DNA from: Larix sibirica
Taxonomy: Eukaryota > Streptophyta > Pinopsida > Pinales > Pinaceae
Direction of reading: 5' to 3'
Assembly (NCBI GenBank): GCA_004151065.3
Contig: NWUY0300005105.1
Span: 19,123 to 41,822 of the forward strand
Length of the DNA stretch: 22,700 bases
Below the pieces are notes generated by a model that had not been told where the DNA came from, ran no database searches, and was given only the letters and a program-made list of their open reading frames with translations. A program made the translations under genes and the position numbers. Shown here one piece after another: positions 1-8,904 of this stretch. Numbering within the stretch: the first letter of the stretch is position 1; the number at the start of each line of letters is the position of its first letter.

Positions 1-1574
1 CAATAGATACGAATCTGAGCATTAGTTTCTAGACCAATTATCCCGAGGTATCTCTCTTTACAAAAAATGAAATAGAAACTACTCCGGGGATTGAACCCTG
101 GATGTTCACATACGTTTCATAGTATAAACCCTTATCATTTACACATACACAACCAAGGAGTATTAATCCTAACATTCACTACCATTCAATCACGATGCAC
201 AAGATGGAACTCCTCCATGCATTAAGGAACCTCTAGAGGAAAATCACCCCATCTTTGGGCGGAACGGTTGCAACCTTGAACCCCATCGGAATTTAATTCT
301 GACTCAGGAGACGTTCATTGAGGAAGGAGTATCGCTTATCGAATGGTACAACAAAACGCAGTAATTTGTGTTGTGAATTAATCACCATTCATGTGCTTGT
401 CACAAGAGAAACAAAAGAAAAGTGTAAATTCGAAGTTGTATGTTGTAGATTACCGAAAAGAAAATCTATTAAACCTCGCTTAAGAAAAAAAGACCGATTC
501 TTACCTGATGAAGTCGACTGTGAGGAAATCAACCTATCTAGCGAACAGAGGAGATCGAAACCCCATCTCCACACGCCCAAAGGTAAACTATGTGCGTCGA
601 TTAACAAAATCCTTCATTTGAAACGACCCCAGTATACCATGGGACAAAGCTCAACGAGCTCGAAAACTGGAAATGGCTGAAAGGAGAAAAATATGGAGCT
701 ACATTTTTTCCCCAACCCTATGCAGAGGTTCACGAACCACTAAACATTACCGACAGAGCCCAGCTAGATTTTCATTAATTACCACATCCACCAGCGCATG
801 ATTAGATTTGGTTTTGGACCTCGAACCACTGGAGTGTTAAATGAAGCTGTCCTTCTGTCCAAGTCTCATAACGATGACAAGACTCCTGGCAGCTAGGAAA
901 AATAAGTGTCACATGGTCATGGAAATTGATGCTCGCTTGTATTAACCATAATCTTACAATTGGCGATCAAGGACTAGTGGACCCAATTTTGCCATGCCCT
1001 AAACTTAGCCATCTTCTTATTACCCAAGAAGGTTCGAGGGTTACAAGTAATCAATAGAGGAGTATGAGCTTGCTATCCATACCATGGTATCCTAGCAAGG
1101 AAACCACAACTCAAATCTGCGCAAAGAAGTATTTGATTTATGACTAATACGTACATTGCATAATACTTGAAAGTGAACATTACCAATGAAATTTTTTACC
1201 AAATCCATTGGGCATCCAATATTCGAGAAAGGTGGAGACTTCCATGAAGAAACAAACTCTTGACCTGCAGGTGTGTTGAAAGTGTTAGCATTTACGCTAT
1301 ATAAGACAATACTCTTATTCCAAAGTGAAACCCCCCTCATCAGAGTCAAAATCCACAGAGAATAGTGTAGAAAACTTAATGACGTGAATAGGAAGTATTC
1401 GGTGAGAATGTTGAAGTAGTAAGTAAAGGAAAGATTAAATAAACAAAAAAAAATAAAGAAGAAAAATAACATCCTATACATATAATAATTCATGACGCGC
1501 AGTTAGTTGACGAGTAGAGTTTGATAATAAGGGAGTGTTAAGAGCATAGAATTTTATAATTTGGGTATGTTACA
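1..1574 (+). repeat. Right-hand (R-U5) part of a long gypsy 5' LTR
   Basis: This stretch aligns end to end with 16817-18384, starting at CAATAGATACGAATC. About 4% of bases differ in the first 330, and there is a 3-bp indel near 214. The copy at 16.8 kb lies directly downstream of TATA-box repeats, so the window opens inside the transcribed part of the LTR and the LTR start lies upstream. The right end is placed at ...GTTACA because a primer binding site begins two bases later. ORF-like stretches in it (for example 318-680) lack an ATG and differ by many replacement changes between the two copies, so I do not call genes here. Orientation is plus. Confidence 0.85.
81..165 (-). repeat. tRNA-like (SINE-type) head embedded antisense in the LTR
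   Basis: On the minus strand, 101-86 reads as a T-arm-like block (GGGTTCAATCCCC, a near-perfect Pol III B box) flanked by complementary CCGG/CCTGG bases. A weaker A-box-like stretch lies about 35-40 bases upstream, at roughly 143-129. The matching copy in the other LTR is at about 16897-16980. The spacing and the B box suggest a tRNA-derived SINE absorbed into this LTR family. The A box is poor, so chance or tRNA mimicry remains possible. Confidence 0.4.
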
Positions 1575-1576
1575 TA

Positions 1577-1588
1577 TGGTATCAGAGC
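1577..1588 (+). other. Primer binding site (initiator Met tRNA type)
   Basis: TGGTATCAGAGC is the standard complement to the 3' end of plant initiator methionine tRNA, used to prime minus-strand synthesis in LTR retrotransposons. It starts two bases after the inferred LTR end (...TTACA), which fixes the LTR/internal boundary. Confidence 0.9.
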
Positions 1589-1712
1589 CCAGCTACAACA
1601 CTAAGGCCTTTAAGAAGAATTCGATTTCACTTTGGATTTTATCTCTAACCAACAAAAATTGTTTGTTTACTATTTACTACTTGAACAGGCTGATACAAAA
1701 TATAATTGAACT

Positions 1713-2900
1713 ATGGCTTCTGATAATGAAGGTAATGACCACCCAGAAGAAAATAATCACGTGGATGATACAATACAACTAGATGGAAGTAACTCTGAAG
1801 CCATCAGAGTACTAGAAACCATGAGACACTTGATCGTCGAAATATAGAGTTACAAAGCAGACAATGAACAACTAAGAAAAGCTCAAGAGAAACAACAGGA
1901 AATTAATGGCATATTACTTCGCAACTTACATGACAGAAACATAGAGGGAGAACAAAAGACAGAATAAAAGATGGACAAGACTACTACAGAAAATTGTGAA
2001 CAGAATGACAGTTCCTCCAACGACGCCCAAAAATCTGAGTGCCAAGCAACCCCAACTGAAAAAGAAAAGTGGATCACTTAGAAGGCAAATTTAAAAAAAT
2101 TAAGCCAACCACCTTTGATGGAGAATCAAAGACAGTAGAAAAGGCAGAATCCTGGGTATTAGATATTAAAAAGTACTTCCAGATCTACAATTATTGCAGC
2201 AACATGAAAGTCTAGATGGCAATTTATAACCTAAAAGGAAAGGCTAGTATTTGGTGGCAAAATATAAAGATTTCCCATGGACTGAAGGAAAAGAATATGG
2301 AATGGTTGGAGTTCAAGAAGCTCTTTAAAAAACAATACTTGTCTGAGAGTTATTACGAAAGAAAAAACAAGGAGTTTTATGAATTAAGGCTAGGACAAAT
2401 GACCATGGAGGACTTAATTAATAAATTTCTAGATCTACTACGGTTCGTACCTTAAATAAAGGAAGGAAATGTGAAGGTTCAACGATTCTTGAGTTGTCTA
2501 CCCCAGTCTTATAAGGACCATATAGAATTCGACAATCCAAGGACTTTAGATGAAGTATTGAGGAAGGTGAGAATTTTCTATGAACAATATAAGCAAAGAA
2601 TTGAAACGCCTAAAGTCTGGAGGGATAAAAAGAAAGAAAAATTCAACCAATGTAAAGAGGGCTACAGGCCGCTTCCATTCAGGAATCTACCAAGAAATCA
2701 ACAAGGAAACAATTATGCCAGAAATGAGCAACAGGTACAGAATAACAGTAAGCGAGTAAATCTAGGACCGAAAGGGGCCAATGGAACCACCAAGGAACCA
2801 CTGAAATATTGGGAGTGTGGGGAACCTCATTTACAGTGCAACTATCCACAGTTCAATGGGACAGACATAAATATGCACAATATTCAAGAGGCCTCAACTG
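1713..2900 (+). pseudogene. gag: Gypsy gag pseudogene
   Basis: Gag capsid/nucleocapsid remnant. An ATG at 1713 opens an acidic, Asn/Glu-rich N-terminus that meets stops near 1839 and 1966. A shift near 2070 moves to the frame carrying the capsid signature: WVLDIKKYF at about 2155, KGKASIWWQNIK at about 2235, then FKKLFKKQYLSESYYERK at about 2311. A stop at about 2453 precedes LSCLPQSYKDHIEF and a basic, Asn/Gln-rich segment. A zinc knuckle of the C-x2-C-x3-H-x4-C type sits at 2807-2848, but its first and last Cys are both Tyr (YWECGEPHLQCNY), so it would not bind zinc normally. It is continuous with the protease remnant downstream. Family assignment is firm at the level of retrotransposon gag. 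Confidence 0.85.
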
Positions 2901-2929
2901 TGGGGGATATCAACAGAATTATACACATA

Positions 2930-3300
2930 ATGCATGTAGCCTTGGACGACAGACAGGCAAACCACCACTCTTTTATCGTGGAAATCGAAGGTAAAATTTA
3001 TGAACAATTTTTTTTTGTATTAATTGATCCAAGAGCTAGCCTAAGTTATATCACTTCTAAAATGGAAGAAGTATGTCATATGACAAAGGTAAAGCACCCA
3101 AGGTCTTGGCTGGTCCAACTTGCCACAGGGACTAAGTGAAAGGTAACCGATTATATTGTTGACTGTGAATTTAAAATACATGATCATAAGACTAGAATCA
3201 ATCTAAATATTTTGCCACTAGGGTATTACGATAGGATAATTGGTATGGACTGGTTGGAGAAATTTAAAGTTGTGTTGAATTGTGTGATAATACCTTTACA
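2930..3300 (+). pseudogene. Gypsy aspartic protease pseudogene
   Basis: Retropepsin-type protease remnant that would have processed the Gag-Pol polyprotein. The active-site region reads VLIDPRASLSYI, with the Asp codon at 3026. The family usually has D-S/T-G-A, so the second and third residues are altered (P, R). A stop at 3137-3139 interrupts it. Downstream, LPLGYYDRIIGMDWLEK (about 3213-3263) matches the conserved C-terminal block that precedes the RT in plant gypsy elements. A frameshift near 3290 separates this from the linker to RT. Confidence 0.8.
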
Positions 3301-3395
3301 TATATAGCAGATCAAGAGAAAATTGTTAGAAATGTGAAAGGAATAGTCAAACCTGTCTCGGTGAGACAAATCTCTGCAATGCAACTAAGCGATGT

Positions 3396-4236
3396 ATGAG
3401 AAAGGGTTGCAGGTTATATGCAATCCGAGTCACAGACTTACTTCATAAAGAAAATAAAACCAACCTAAGTGACTATCCTGTCTTAAGTGAATTTTCAGAC
3501 GTATTTCCGGAGGAAATACCTGGACTGCCTCCTCAACGGGAAATAGATTTCTCTATTGAGCTTATACCAGGATCCGCACATGTGTCTAAAATACCATATC
3601 AGATGAGCATTTCGGAATTAACTGAGTTAAAAATTCAGATTCAAGAGCTATTAAACCCAGCGTGTCACCCTGGGGAGCTCCAGTTCTGTTCGTCAAGAAA
3701 AAGGACGGGACAATGCGACTATGTTTAGACTATAGACAGTTAAACAAAGTGACAATTAAAAATAACTATCCACTGCCCCGGATAAATGACTTGTTTGATC
3801 AAGTAGGTGGGGCCAAGATATTCTCGAAATTGTATTTGTGATCTGGCTACCACCAGATCATAATTAAAGAAGAATATATTAATAAGGTTGCCTTCTGAAC
3901 GCGTTATGGACACTTATGAATTCAAGGTAATTCCATTCGGCTTAACGAATGCCCCTGCCACATTTATGTGTCTCATGAATAACATCTTTAACAAATATCT
4001 GGATTAGTTTGTATTAATATTTATTGATGACATCCTGATTTACTCAAGAACATAAGAAGAACACCAACAACATCTGAGAATAGTATTACAGACATTGAGG
4101 GAGCACCAGCTATATGCCAAGTTCGAGAAATGTGAGTTCTTTAAAAATAAGATACAATACTTGGGCCATGTAATCTTCGATGAAGGGATCACAGTGGACC
4201 CTGAGAAGATAAGAGCTATTTTAGAATGGTCGGTAC
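3396..4236 (+). pseudogene. Gypsy reverse transcriptase pseudogene
   Basis: RT remnant of the plus-strand gypsy element. In order: the pre-RT linker YPVLSEFSDVFPEEIPGLPP (about 3474-3533), a shift near 3670, then [20 protein letters not shown] (about 3716-3775), SGYHQI (about 3842), [10 protein letters not shown] (about 3936-3965) and the catalytic block FIDDIL (4020-4037), which is the usual Y/F-x-DD box. YLGHV (about 4160) and ITVDPEKI (about 4188) follow. Stops occur near 3838, 3896, 4003 and 4050. Homology ends at the n at 4237, just before the segment that would lead into RNase H. Confidence 0.88.
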
Positions 4237-4237
4237 N

Positions 4238-4498
4238 ATGGAATATTGTAAACCAACCCCATCTCCCTTCTTGTTTGAAGCCAAACTTGTTGCCACTTAT
4301 ACTACACCCAAAGTAGATGCCCCTTTGTAAAATTAGTTAGTTGGTATCATTTTGTATTCGACTCATACCCATCCTGATATTTCCTTTGATATTGGTCTTA
4401 TTGCCTCATATATGCAAAAGACCCATGAAATCCATTGGAAATCAACAAAAGGAGACATCAATATATCAAGGGTACAATTTAGTCTGGGATATAGTACA
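4238..4498 (+). pseudogene. Ty1/copia reverse transcriptase (C-terminal) fragment
   Basis: Translation from 4238 gives MEYCKPTPSPFLFEAKL, then QLVG-like LVGIILYSTHTHPDISFDIG, then MQKTHEIHWKSTKR. This is the characteristic copia segment (Y-x-x-LVG-x-L-x-Y-L-T-x-T-R-P-D-I-S-x-A-V and H-W-x-A-x-K-R) that joins RT to RNase H. Two stops replace the residues before LVG. A frameshift near 4449 is needed to read the YIKGT-like block. The match ends at about 4498. It starts exactly after the n, so it is a different superfamily fused to the gypsy RT, either by insertion or by an assembly join. Confidence 0.8.
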
Positions 4499-4509
4499 GT
4501 AACATGGTA

Positions 4510-4638
4510 TTAGAGCCCTTCCATCTATGTTTAAATAGACAGGTTGATTAATTGATCAATTTTGCACATATTATTAGATCCCTTCCATCTATGTTTAAGT
4601 ATACAAGTTGATTAATTGATCGATTTTTGCAAAGTATT
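4510..4638. repeat. 64-bp direct tandem repeat (2 copies)
   Basis: Copies at 4510-4573 and 4574-4638 share CCCTTCCATCTATGTTTAA and GTTGATTAATTGATC with a few mismatches. The start of copy 1 overlaps TGGTATTAGAGCC (4505-4517), which is one change away from a Met-tRNA primer binding site. The block may therefore be the beginning of another decayed LTR-element interior. No matching LTR was seen beside it. Confidence 0.7.
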
Positions 4639-4639
4639 A

Positions 4640-5340
4640 AAAGGGATTTCTCAAAATGGAATGAGGAGTAGAATTGAGCTTGGCATTTACGGTAAGCGGG
4701 GTTATCTCCAATTTCAATTAGGTAGGATTTGTGAGGCGGTATTATTTATTTGTTGTACCCTATTCCAAAATTATTCTTGTGCATATGAAAATACAACGTA
4801 ACCCATGTGTATACAACACCCACTGGAAATAAAGCAACCACAAACATCATTTTGCAGTAAAAAATGTAAGGAATGATCTATTTCAACTTCTACGGGGTTA
4901 TCTTTTGTGACAATCTGTCAACAACAAGAGTGTGACTCATAAGATTTGTTGGAAAAGCGTCGAATTAAATCCAAAGGCCATAGTCTGTCAAAAGAACAAA
5001 TGTGTTTCTGGAAACAATGGCTCGAGGGATTAGCTAAGCCACAAAGCAAATAGTAGTGTGTTTGTTGACAAACACATTGTTGTAAGAGGTCAACCAAAAT
5101 TTTCCCTCCAGTTTAGGTATTTCGGCCCATTTCACAGTTTTACATATGATGCATTATTGTATTCTCCATTATAACAAGAGCCATGAGGTGGCAATGTCCT
5201 CGACATTGCACCTGCATTGGATGGTGGTTTGCAATTGCTAGAAGTTTTATTTGCTAAGAACAATGTTAACCAGTTTAACATTTAGTACAAAATTTAGTGT
5301 ATTGGAAAGTTATTCAAAAAATTTGTGATTTAAACTATAA
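4640..5340. other. Non-coding stretch with two short hairpins
   Basis: No convincing protein homology. An ORF at 4616-4801 has no recognisable family. Two perfect inverted repeats occur: TGTGTTTGT / ACAAACACA with a 2-nt gap (5057-5076), and GCAATGTC / GACATTGC with a 3-nt gap (5191-5209). No function is assigned. Confidence 0.5.
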
Positions 5341-5620
5341 GTTTGATTTATTATTATTATTATTATTATTTCTATTAACAAAAAAGCTATAAAGACCATG
5401 TTTCAATTAACTATTAAATTAAATTAATAATAATATTTAATTTTTTGGTAGTTTTTTATTTACAATTTGTTATTTATTTAAAAATTAATAATAAGATTTA
5501 ATTCATTTAATAGTTTTTTAATTTTTATTTATTTAAAAATTAACAATAAGATTTACTTGTAGGCAATATTTTAAAAATATTTATCAAAATAAAAAAATTA
5601 TTTAATTCTTCCATAAAAAT
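5341..5620. repeat. AT-rich block with (TTA)n microsatellite and 30-bp direct repeat
   Basis: A TTA/ATT microsatellite spans about 5348-5370. A 30-bp sequence at 5471-5500 recurs at 5526-5555 with one mismatch. The whole block is strongly AT-rich and has no coding signal. Confidence 0.75.
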
Positions 5621-7133
5621 CAACAAACCACCTATTGTCTATAAATTTAGAATCATAGTTTCATTGTAAATGTTCTAACATTTACAAATCCTTTCATACA
5701 ATTATGAACAACGTTAAAAGAAACAACTTAATAGATTCACTGATTTGATAAAACACTAACAAAATAATTACCAACTTACTAACTTCCCGAGATGGAAGGA
5801 TGGGATGGTTGATGTTGTATATATGTGAATGATACTTGCAAAGCTCAATATTCAATTAATTCGTATCATATAATTTTGCCTATGTTCTTTTGTTAATTGT
5901 GACTTATTATTCACTGGTTAGTTCTCCAATGAGACACCACCCACACAACACCCTTCCCATTCCACCATGATCAAACCAACAAAATAGAGAATTGTACTCG
6001 TCGCCTACTCCATCTCCACATCCCACGTCCTCCAACCAAGTCATTCTTTGACTATAACAACTACAATATTTTTTTCCAAATATTTTTAACCATTGAAGTC
6101 AAATTCTATTTTTGTCAATTTTACAAATTCCAACGTATGAATTTTATATAATGAAACCCTCGTTCTCCGCATTGTATTTTTGTCAATTTTACAAATTCCA
6201 ACTTATGAATTTTATATAATGAAATCCTCATTCTCCACATTATATTTCAACTTTTTTGTTATTTGGTTTCAAATTAAAAAAAAAAACTACAATGTTACCA
6301 ATTTAGGCTTTGATGTTAATTCTAAATTCAATGTTTGACCTTCAAACGTTCAGGAAATTCAAGTAAGGTCTATTTATCATCAACTTGAGTTGGATTAAAG
6401 AACAACTTAATAATTTCGAGGCACTAGCAGAACCTTATGTACATTGTTCACTTGAAGGTGGCACAGCTTATTACGGTTAAATGTTAAAGTTGTGGGTGTG
6501 TTGAAACCTTCATCTATTTGCAATGAGTACTACAAGTGCTTGTTCCTAGACTATCTGCGCTTGCCACAAACAAGACCGCATGCACTGCAGCACCTGCATG
6601 CCCTCCATGTGTTGTTTGTCTATCGTTCCATGTGGTTTGATGTCTAGCTGGTCCACATGTGTCTTATATTCCTCACGTTCCAACGTGACGAGTTGAAAAT
6701 AGTTCTATGCTTAGTAACTCACCCACCCTATGAAGATGAGATTTATCAATTGTATCATGAGGAACAACCCTCTATTGTTATTGCATATATGCTTGGCTCG
6801 TAATTACCCAATAAATAAACTACTCTCACTCTAGTTTTGACCTTCCTCTCCTTGTTCACTATAATGCATTTGTAGGATGAACATTTTAACAAGATCACAG
6901 CTCACCTGGGCTGCCTACCTTTCGCCGACCATTCGAGTAAAGACCCACCTCCATGGCAGAAGGAGGGTGGGTAGCGAGGTGAAGATGAAATGGAATAGCC
7001 AACAGTAGAACATGGCCATGAATGCAATGCAAATACATACGTGCCATGCAAAGATGTGGAAAGAGATGTAGACTGAGATTGGATCGACTGCTTACACCTT
7101 CAAGAACAACTGATCATATGCTTACAATCATTC
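5621..7133. other. Non-coding stretch, no gene recognised
   Basis: I see no ORF with homology here. It contains the 68-bp tandem repeat listed separately. There is a GCATGCA/TGCATGC inverted pair around a CTGCAG core (6578-6601) and a perfect 7-bp hairpin, TCACGTT / AACGTGA (6673-6688). Confidence 0.5.
6107..6242. repeat. 68-bp tandem repeat (2 copies)
   Basis: Copies at 6107-6174 and 6175-6242 are nearly identical. Both contain TTTTGTCAATTTTACAAATT followed by TATGAATTTTATATAATGAAA. They differ at a handful of sites. This is a simple local duplication. Confidence 0.85.
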
Positions 7134-7181
7134 TTGGCAACAGGTTTCTTTCTCTTTTGCTCAATTTCTAGCCTTCTCCTC

Positions 7182-7337
7182 TTTGTTAATTCACGAAGGT
7201 TAAGAATTATTGTTGTTCAAATACCAGTCCAACATGTTCGTTTGTTAGTTAACCTCCTTTTTGTTAATTCACGAAGGTTAGGAATGATTGTTGGTCTAAT
7301 ACCAGTCTGGCCTGTTCATCTATTCGTTAACTTGGCG
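7182..7337 (+). repeat. 78-bp (26-codon) tandem repeat inside a short ORF
   Basis: Copies at 7182-7259 and 7260-7337 start TTTGTTAATTCACGAAGGTTA. The unit is a multiple of three and the ORF at 7134-7355 stays open through both, giving FVNSRRLRIIVVQIPV and FVNSRRLGMIVGLIPV. No family is recognised and the ORF has no ATG near a credible context, so it is listed as a repeat and not as a gene. Confidence 0.75.
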
Positions 7338-7379
7338 ATGGACGGGATTGCTTAGTACAATATAGAGACTAATAAAATC

Positions 7380-7650
7380 GGTTCTTCGATTAAATCTATT
7401 TTAGACAACAAATTAGCATCATTTACTCCAGGTTTAAGCCGTAGCCGATAATCTAATGTGGACAGTACCGGTGTCAGTCCAAGCAGCCTACCGCGCACTA
7501 TGATGATGAAGAAACAGGGCCCCACCAAGCATAATGACAAAGTTGGTACCGACTTCCCGGAATGCTGTAGGCAACCTACCTGAATAGTCATCATCCGAGA
7601 GTAGGAGCTCTGTAGGCAATATAAGCAAATCGTGCGAGGGAAAGAAGAAA
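7380..7650. other. Unassigned GC-richer stretch upstream of the chimeric ORF
   Basis: Base composition is less AT-rich than the flanks and several frames on both strands stay open for 70-110 codons. I recognise no domain in any of them. It may be further captured gene sequence or an old 5' untranslated region, and I cannot decide between these. Confidence 0.3.
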
Positions 7651-7731
7651 GAAGGTGAAGTGTTGGAAATTTGGAATTGTTTGGAGATTTTAGAATTCAC
7701 ACAGTTCTTGGTTATCGTTACTGGAAACATA

Positions 7732-8016
7732 ATGTCGTTCTGGGGACTTGCTATGGGTAGGCCGGAGGAAGTCACCCATCCAGACGCCCACAAGGCCGCC
7801 CTCACAGAGGGGATCTCCACACTCATCTTCGTCTTCGCTGGTGAAAGGTTTCATGTTCCAAATCTTGGGTCATTTGAGCAATTACAGAAGCTCGACCTAT
7901 CTTCGAATGACCTTATTGGGTCACCTCCGCCTTCATTGTTTTCGCTGCCCAGCATTTCCTACTTGAACTTAGCTGCAAATTCATTCAGTGGATCTCTTCC
8001 CCAAAATCTCACGTGA
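7732..8016 (+). pseudogene. Chimeric fragment: TIP aquaporin N-terminus fused to leucine-rich repeats
   Basis: Reading from ATG 7732 gives 94 residues. Residues 1-38 (LAMGRPEEVTHPDAHKAALT, then ISTLIFVFAGE) match the N-terminus of plant tonoplast intrinsic proteins: the R/TPxEAxxPDALRAALAEFxSTLIFVFAGEG block at the start of membrane helix 1. The family's conserved E-F is replaced by E-G. After FAGE (about 7845) the reading switches, still open, to plant LRR sequence (LGSFEQLQKLDLSSNDLIG and SLPSISYLNLAANSFSGSLP), about two repeats of the LxxLxLxxNxxxG type found in receptor-like kinases and LRR proteins. It stops at 8014-8016. No aquaporin NPA motif, kinase domain or other LRRs are present. 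Two unrelated gene fragments joined in frame suggest captured exons. The ORF can be extended upstream to 7660, but the TIP-like start is the natural ATG. Expression is unknown. Confidence 0.7.
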
Positions 8017-8049
8017 TAACGTAACGCTGACGAGAATCTCACGTGATAA
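8005..8049. repeat. 15-bp direct repeat carrying G-box cores
   Basis: AATCTCACGTGATAA occurs at 8005-8019 and 8035-8049, 30 bp apart. Each copy contains a CACGTG palindrome, the core of plant G-box elements. The first overlaps the stop codon of the chimeric ORF. This could be a regulatory remnant or simply a small duplication. Confidence 0.6.
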
Positions 8050-8264
8050 ATTAACCGTTGATGATGTGTAGGAGTATGACAGGTGGCGGCTCCTCATTCA
8101 CCGTCAACAGACGACGAACGTCGGAGAGGAGCCAACCCCTCAAAATAAGCCTTCGACGTAAATATACTCTTAAGGTTACCGACAGTGTATAGATTTCTTT
8201 GTTTGTAAGTTAAGGGACTCTTTATGTTCAACAATTTGACTATTAAAGCTTACTAAGGTATGCA

Positions 8265-8345
8265 TATCCTACTGCCCTCTAGATTTGAACTTATAACATC
8301 TTAGGAGGAAACACATGTTCTTAACCATTAAGCTCACTCAAGGTG
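8265..8345 (-). repeat. tRNA-derived SINE-like head
   Basis: On the minus strand an A-box-like GTGAGCTTAATGGTTAAG (8338-8321) is followed about 40 bases later by a B-box-like AAGTTCAAATCT (8292-8281), the internal Pol III promoter layout of tRNA and SINE heads. It does not fold as an intact tRNA by eye. The tail end is not defined. Confidence 0.5.
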
Positions 8346-8349
8346 TACC

Positions 8350-8904
8350 GATATGTTCTTGCATATAAATCATATATGAAAAAAGGGAATGGATGCAAAA
8401 TAGATACATTTTATTGGGGTTTTTTATAGAAATGTTTTATTTTTTTTCCATGAAAAAAACTCATAATATTTCCATATAAAAAATATTACATTCCTCATAT
8501 GCAATTAAGCATGACACGTCTAATCTCTTTAGTTGTCTTCAAAACAAAATCTATCAAAATGCATTTAAGCATCACATAAGTTGTCCTCTTTAACTGTCTT
8601 AAAAAACAAAACTATAAATTGTAGCAATAGCTTGCAAGCTAAACATACTAAACTTTCCTTCCCTACAGACACAAGTTTTATGTACAAAACAAAGTTCAAG
8701 CCCAAGGCCTTTCTTTTCTTACAAAATATCAGGCCCAAAGCTTCATAATGAACACTATCAGATTACATATAATTCCCATACCACTCCTGTAAAAACATAG
8801 AAAACAAAAACATTAAAAATTTACCAGACTTTAGCTGAAACAGTCTATTGTCCTAGACAATACATTCAATGCAAAAAGGATTTATGTCCACTAGATATGT
8901 TTTC
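8350..8904. repeat. AT-rich non-coding stretch with a 60-bp tandem repeat
   Basis: Copies at 8500-8559 and 8560-8617 share TGCAWTTAAGCAT near the start and TGTCTT plus AAACAAAA near the end, at roughly 75-80% identity. No coding signal is seen in the rest. Confidence 0.55.

Larger units (their letters stand above)
1575..4236 (+). mobile_element. Truncated Ty3/gypsy internal region (gag-PR-RT)
   Basis: The internal domain runs from the primer binding site through gag, protease and reverse transcriptase in the usual gypsy order. It stops abruptly at the n at 4237, within the RT region just after the motif where RT leads into RNase H. RNase H and integrase of this copy are not seen. Several frameshifts and stops (near 1839, 1966, 2070, 2213, 2453, 3137 and 3306, and in RT) show it is long dead. 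Domain order and sequence style fit a plant gypsy element. The family cannot be named from sequence reading alone. Confidence 0.85.

Noticed and set aside
86-101. Functional tRNA gene on the minus strand
   Set aside because: Only the T-arm-like block is good. I could not form acceptor, D and anticodon arms by eye.
318-680. 120-codon ORF in the left LTR with a similar ORF at 17131-17439
   Set aside because: It begins at TTG, not ATG. The two copies differ at many replacement sites and end at different stops. It lies in LTR sequence and shows no family resemblance.
1092-1493. Phe-rich minus-strand ORF of 133 codons
   Set aside because: It is a shadow in LTR sequence, with low-complexity Phe/Tyr from an A-rich stretch. 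The other LTR copy does not keep the full frame.
4616-4801. 61-codon ORF as a gene
   Set aside because: No recognisable domain. It overlaps a short tandem repeat, and its length is expected by chance in this composition.
5348-5555. CRISPR-like or structured repeat array in the AT-rich block
   Set aside because: It is a TTA microsatellite plus one 30-bp duplication, with no regular spacers and in plant-type DNA.
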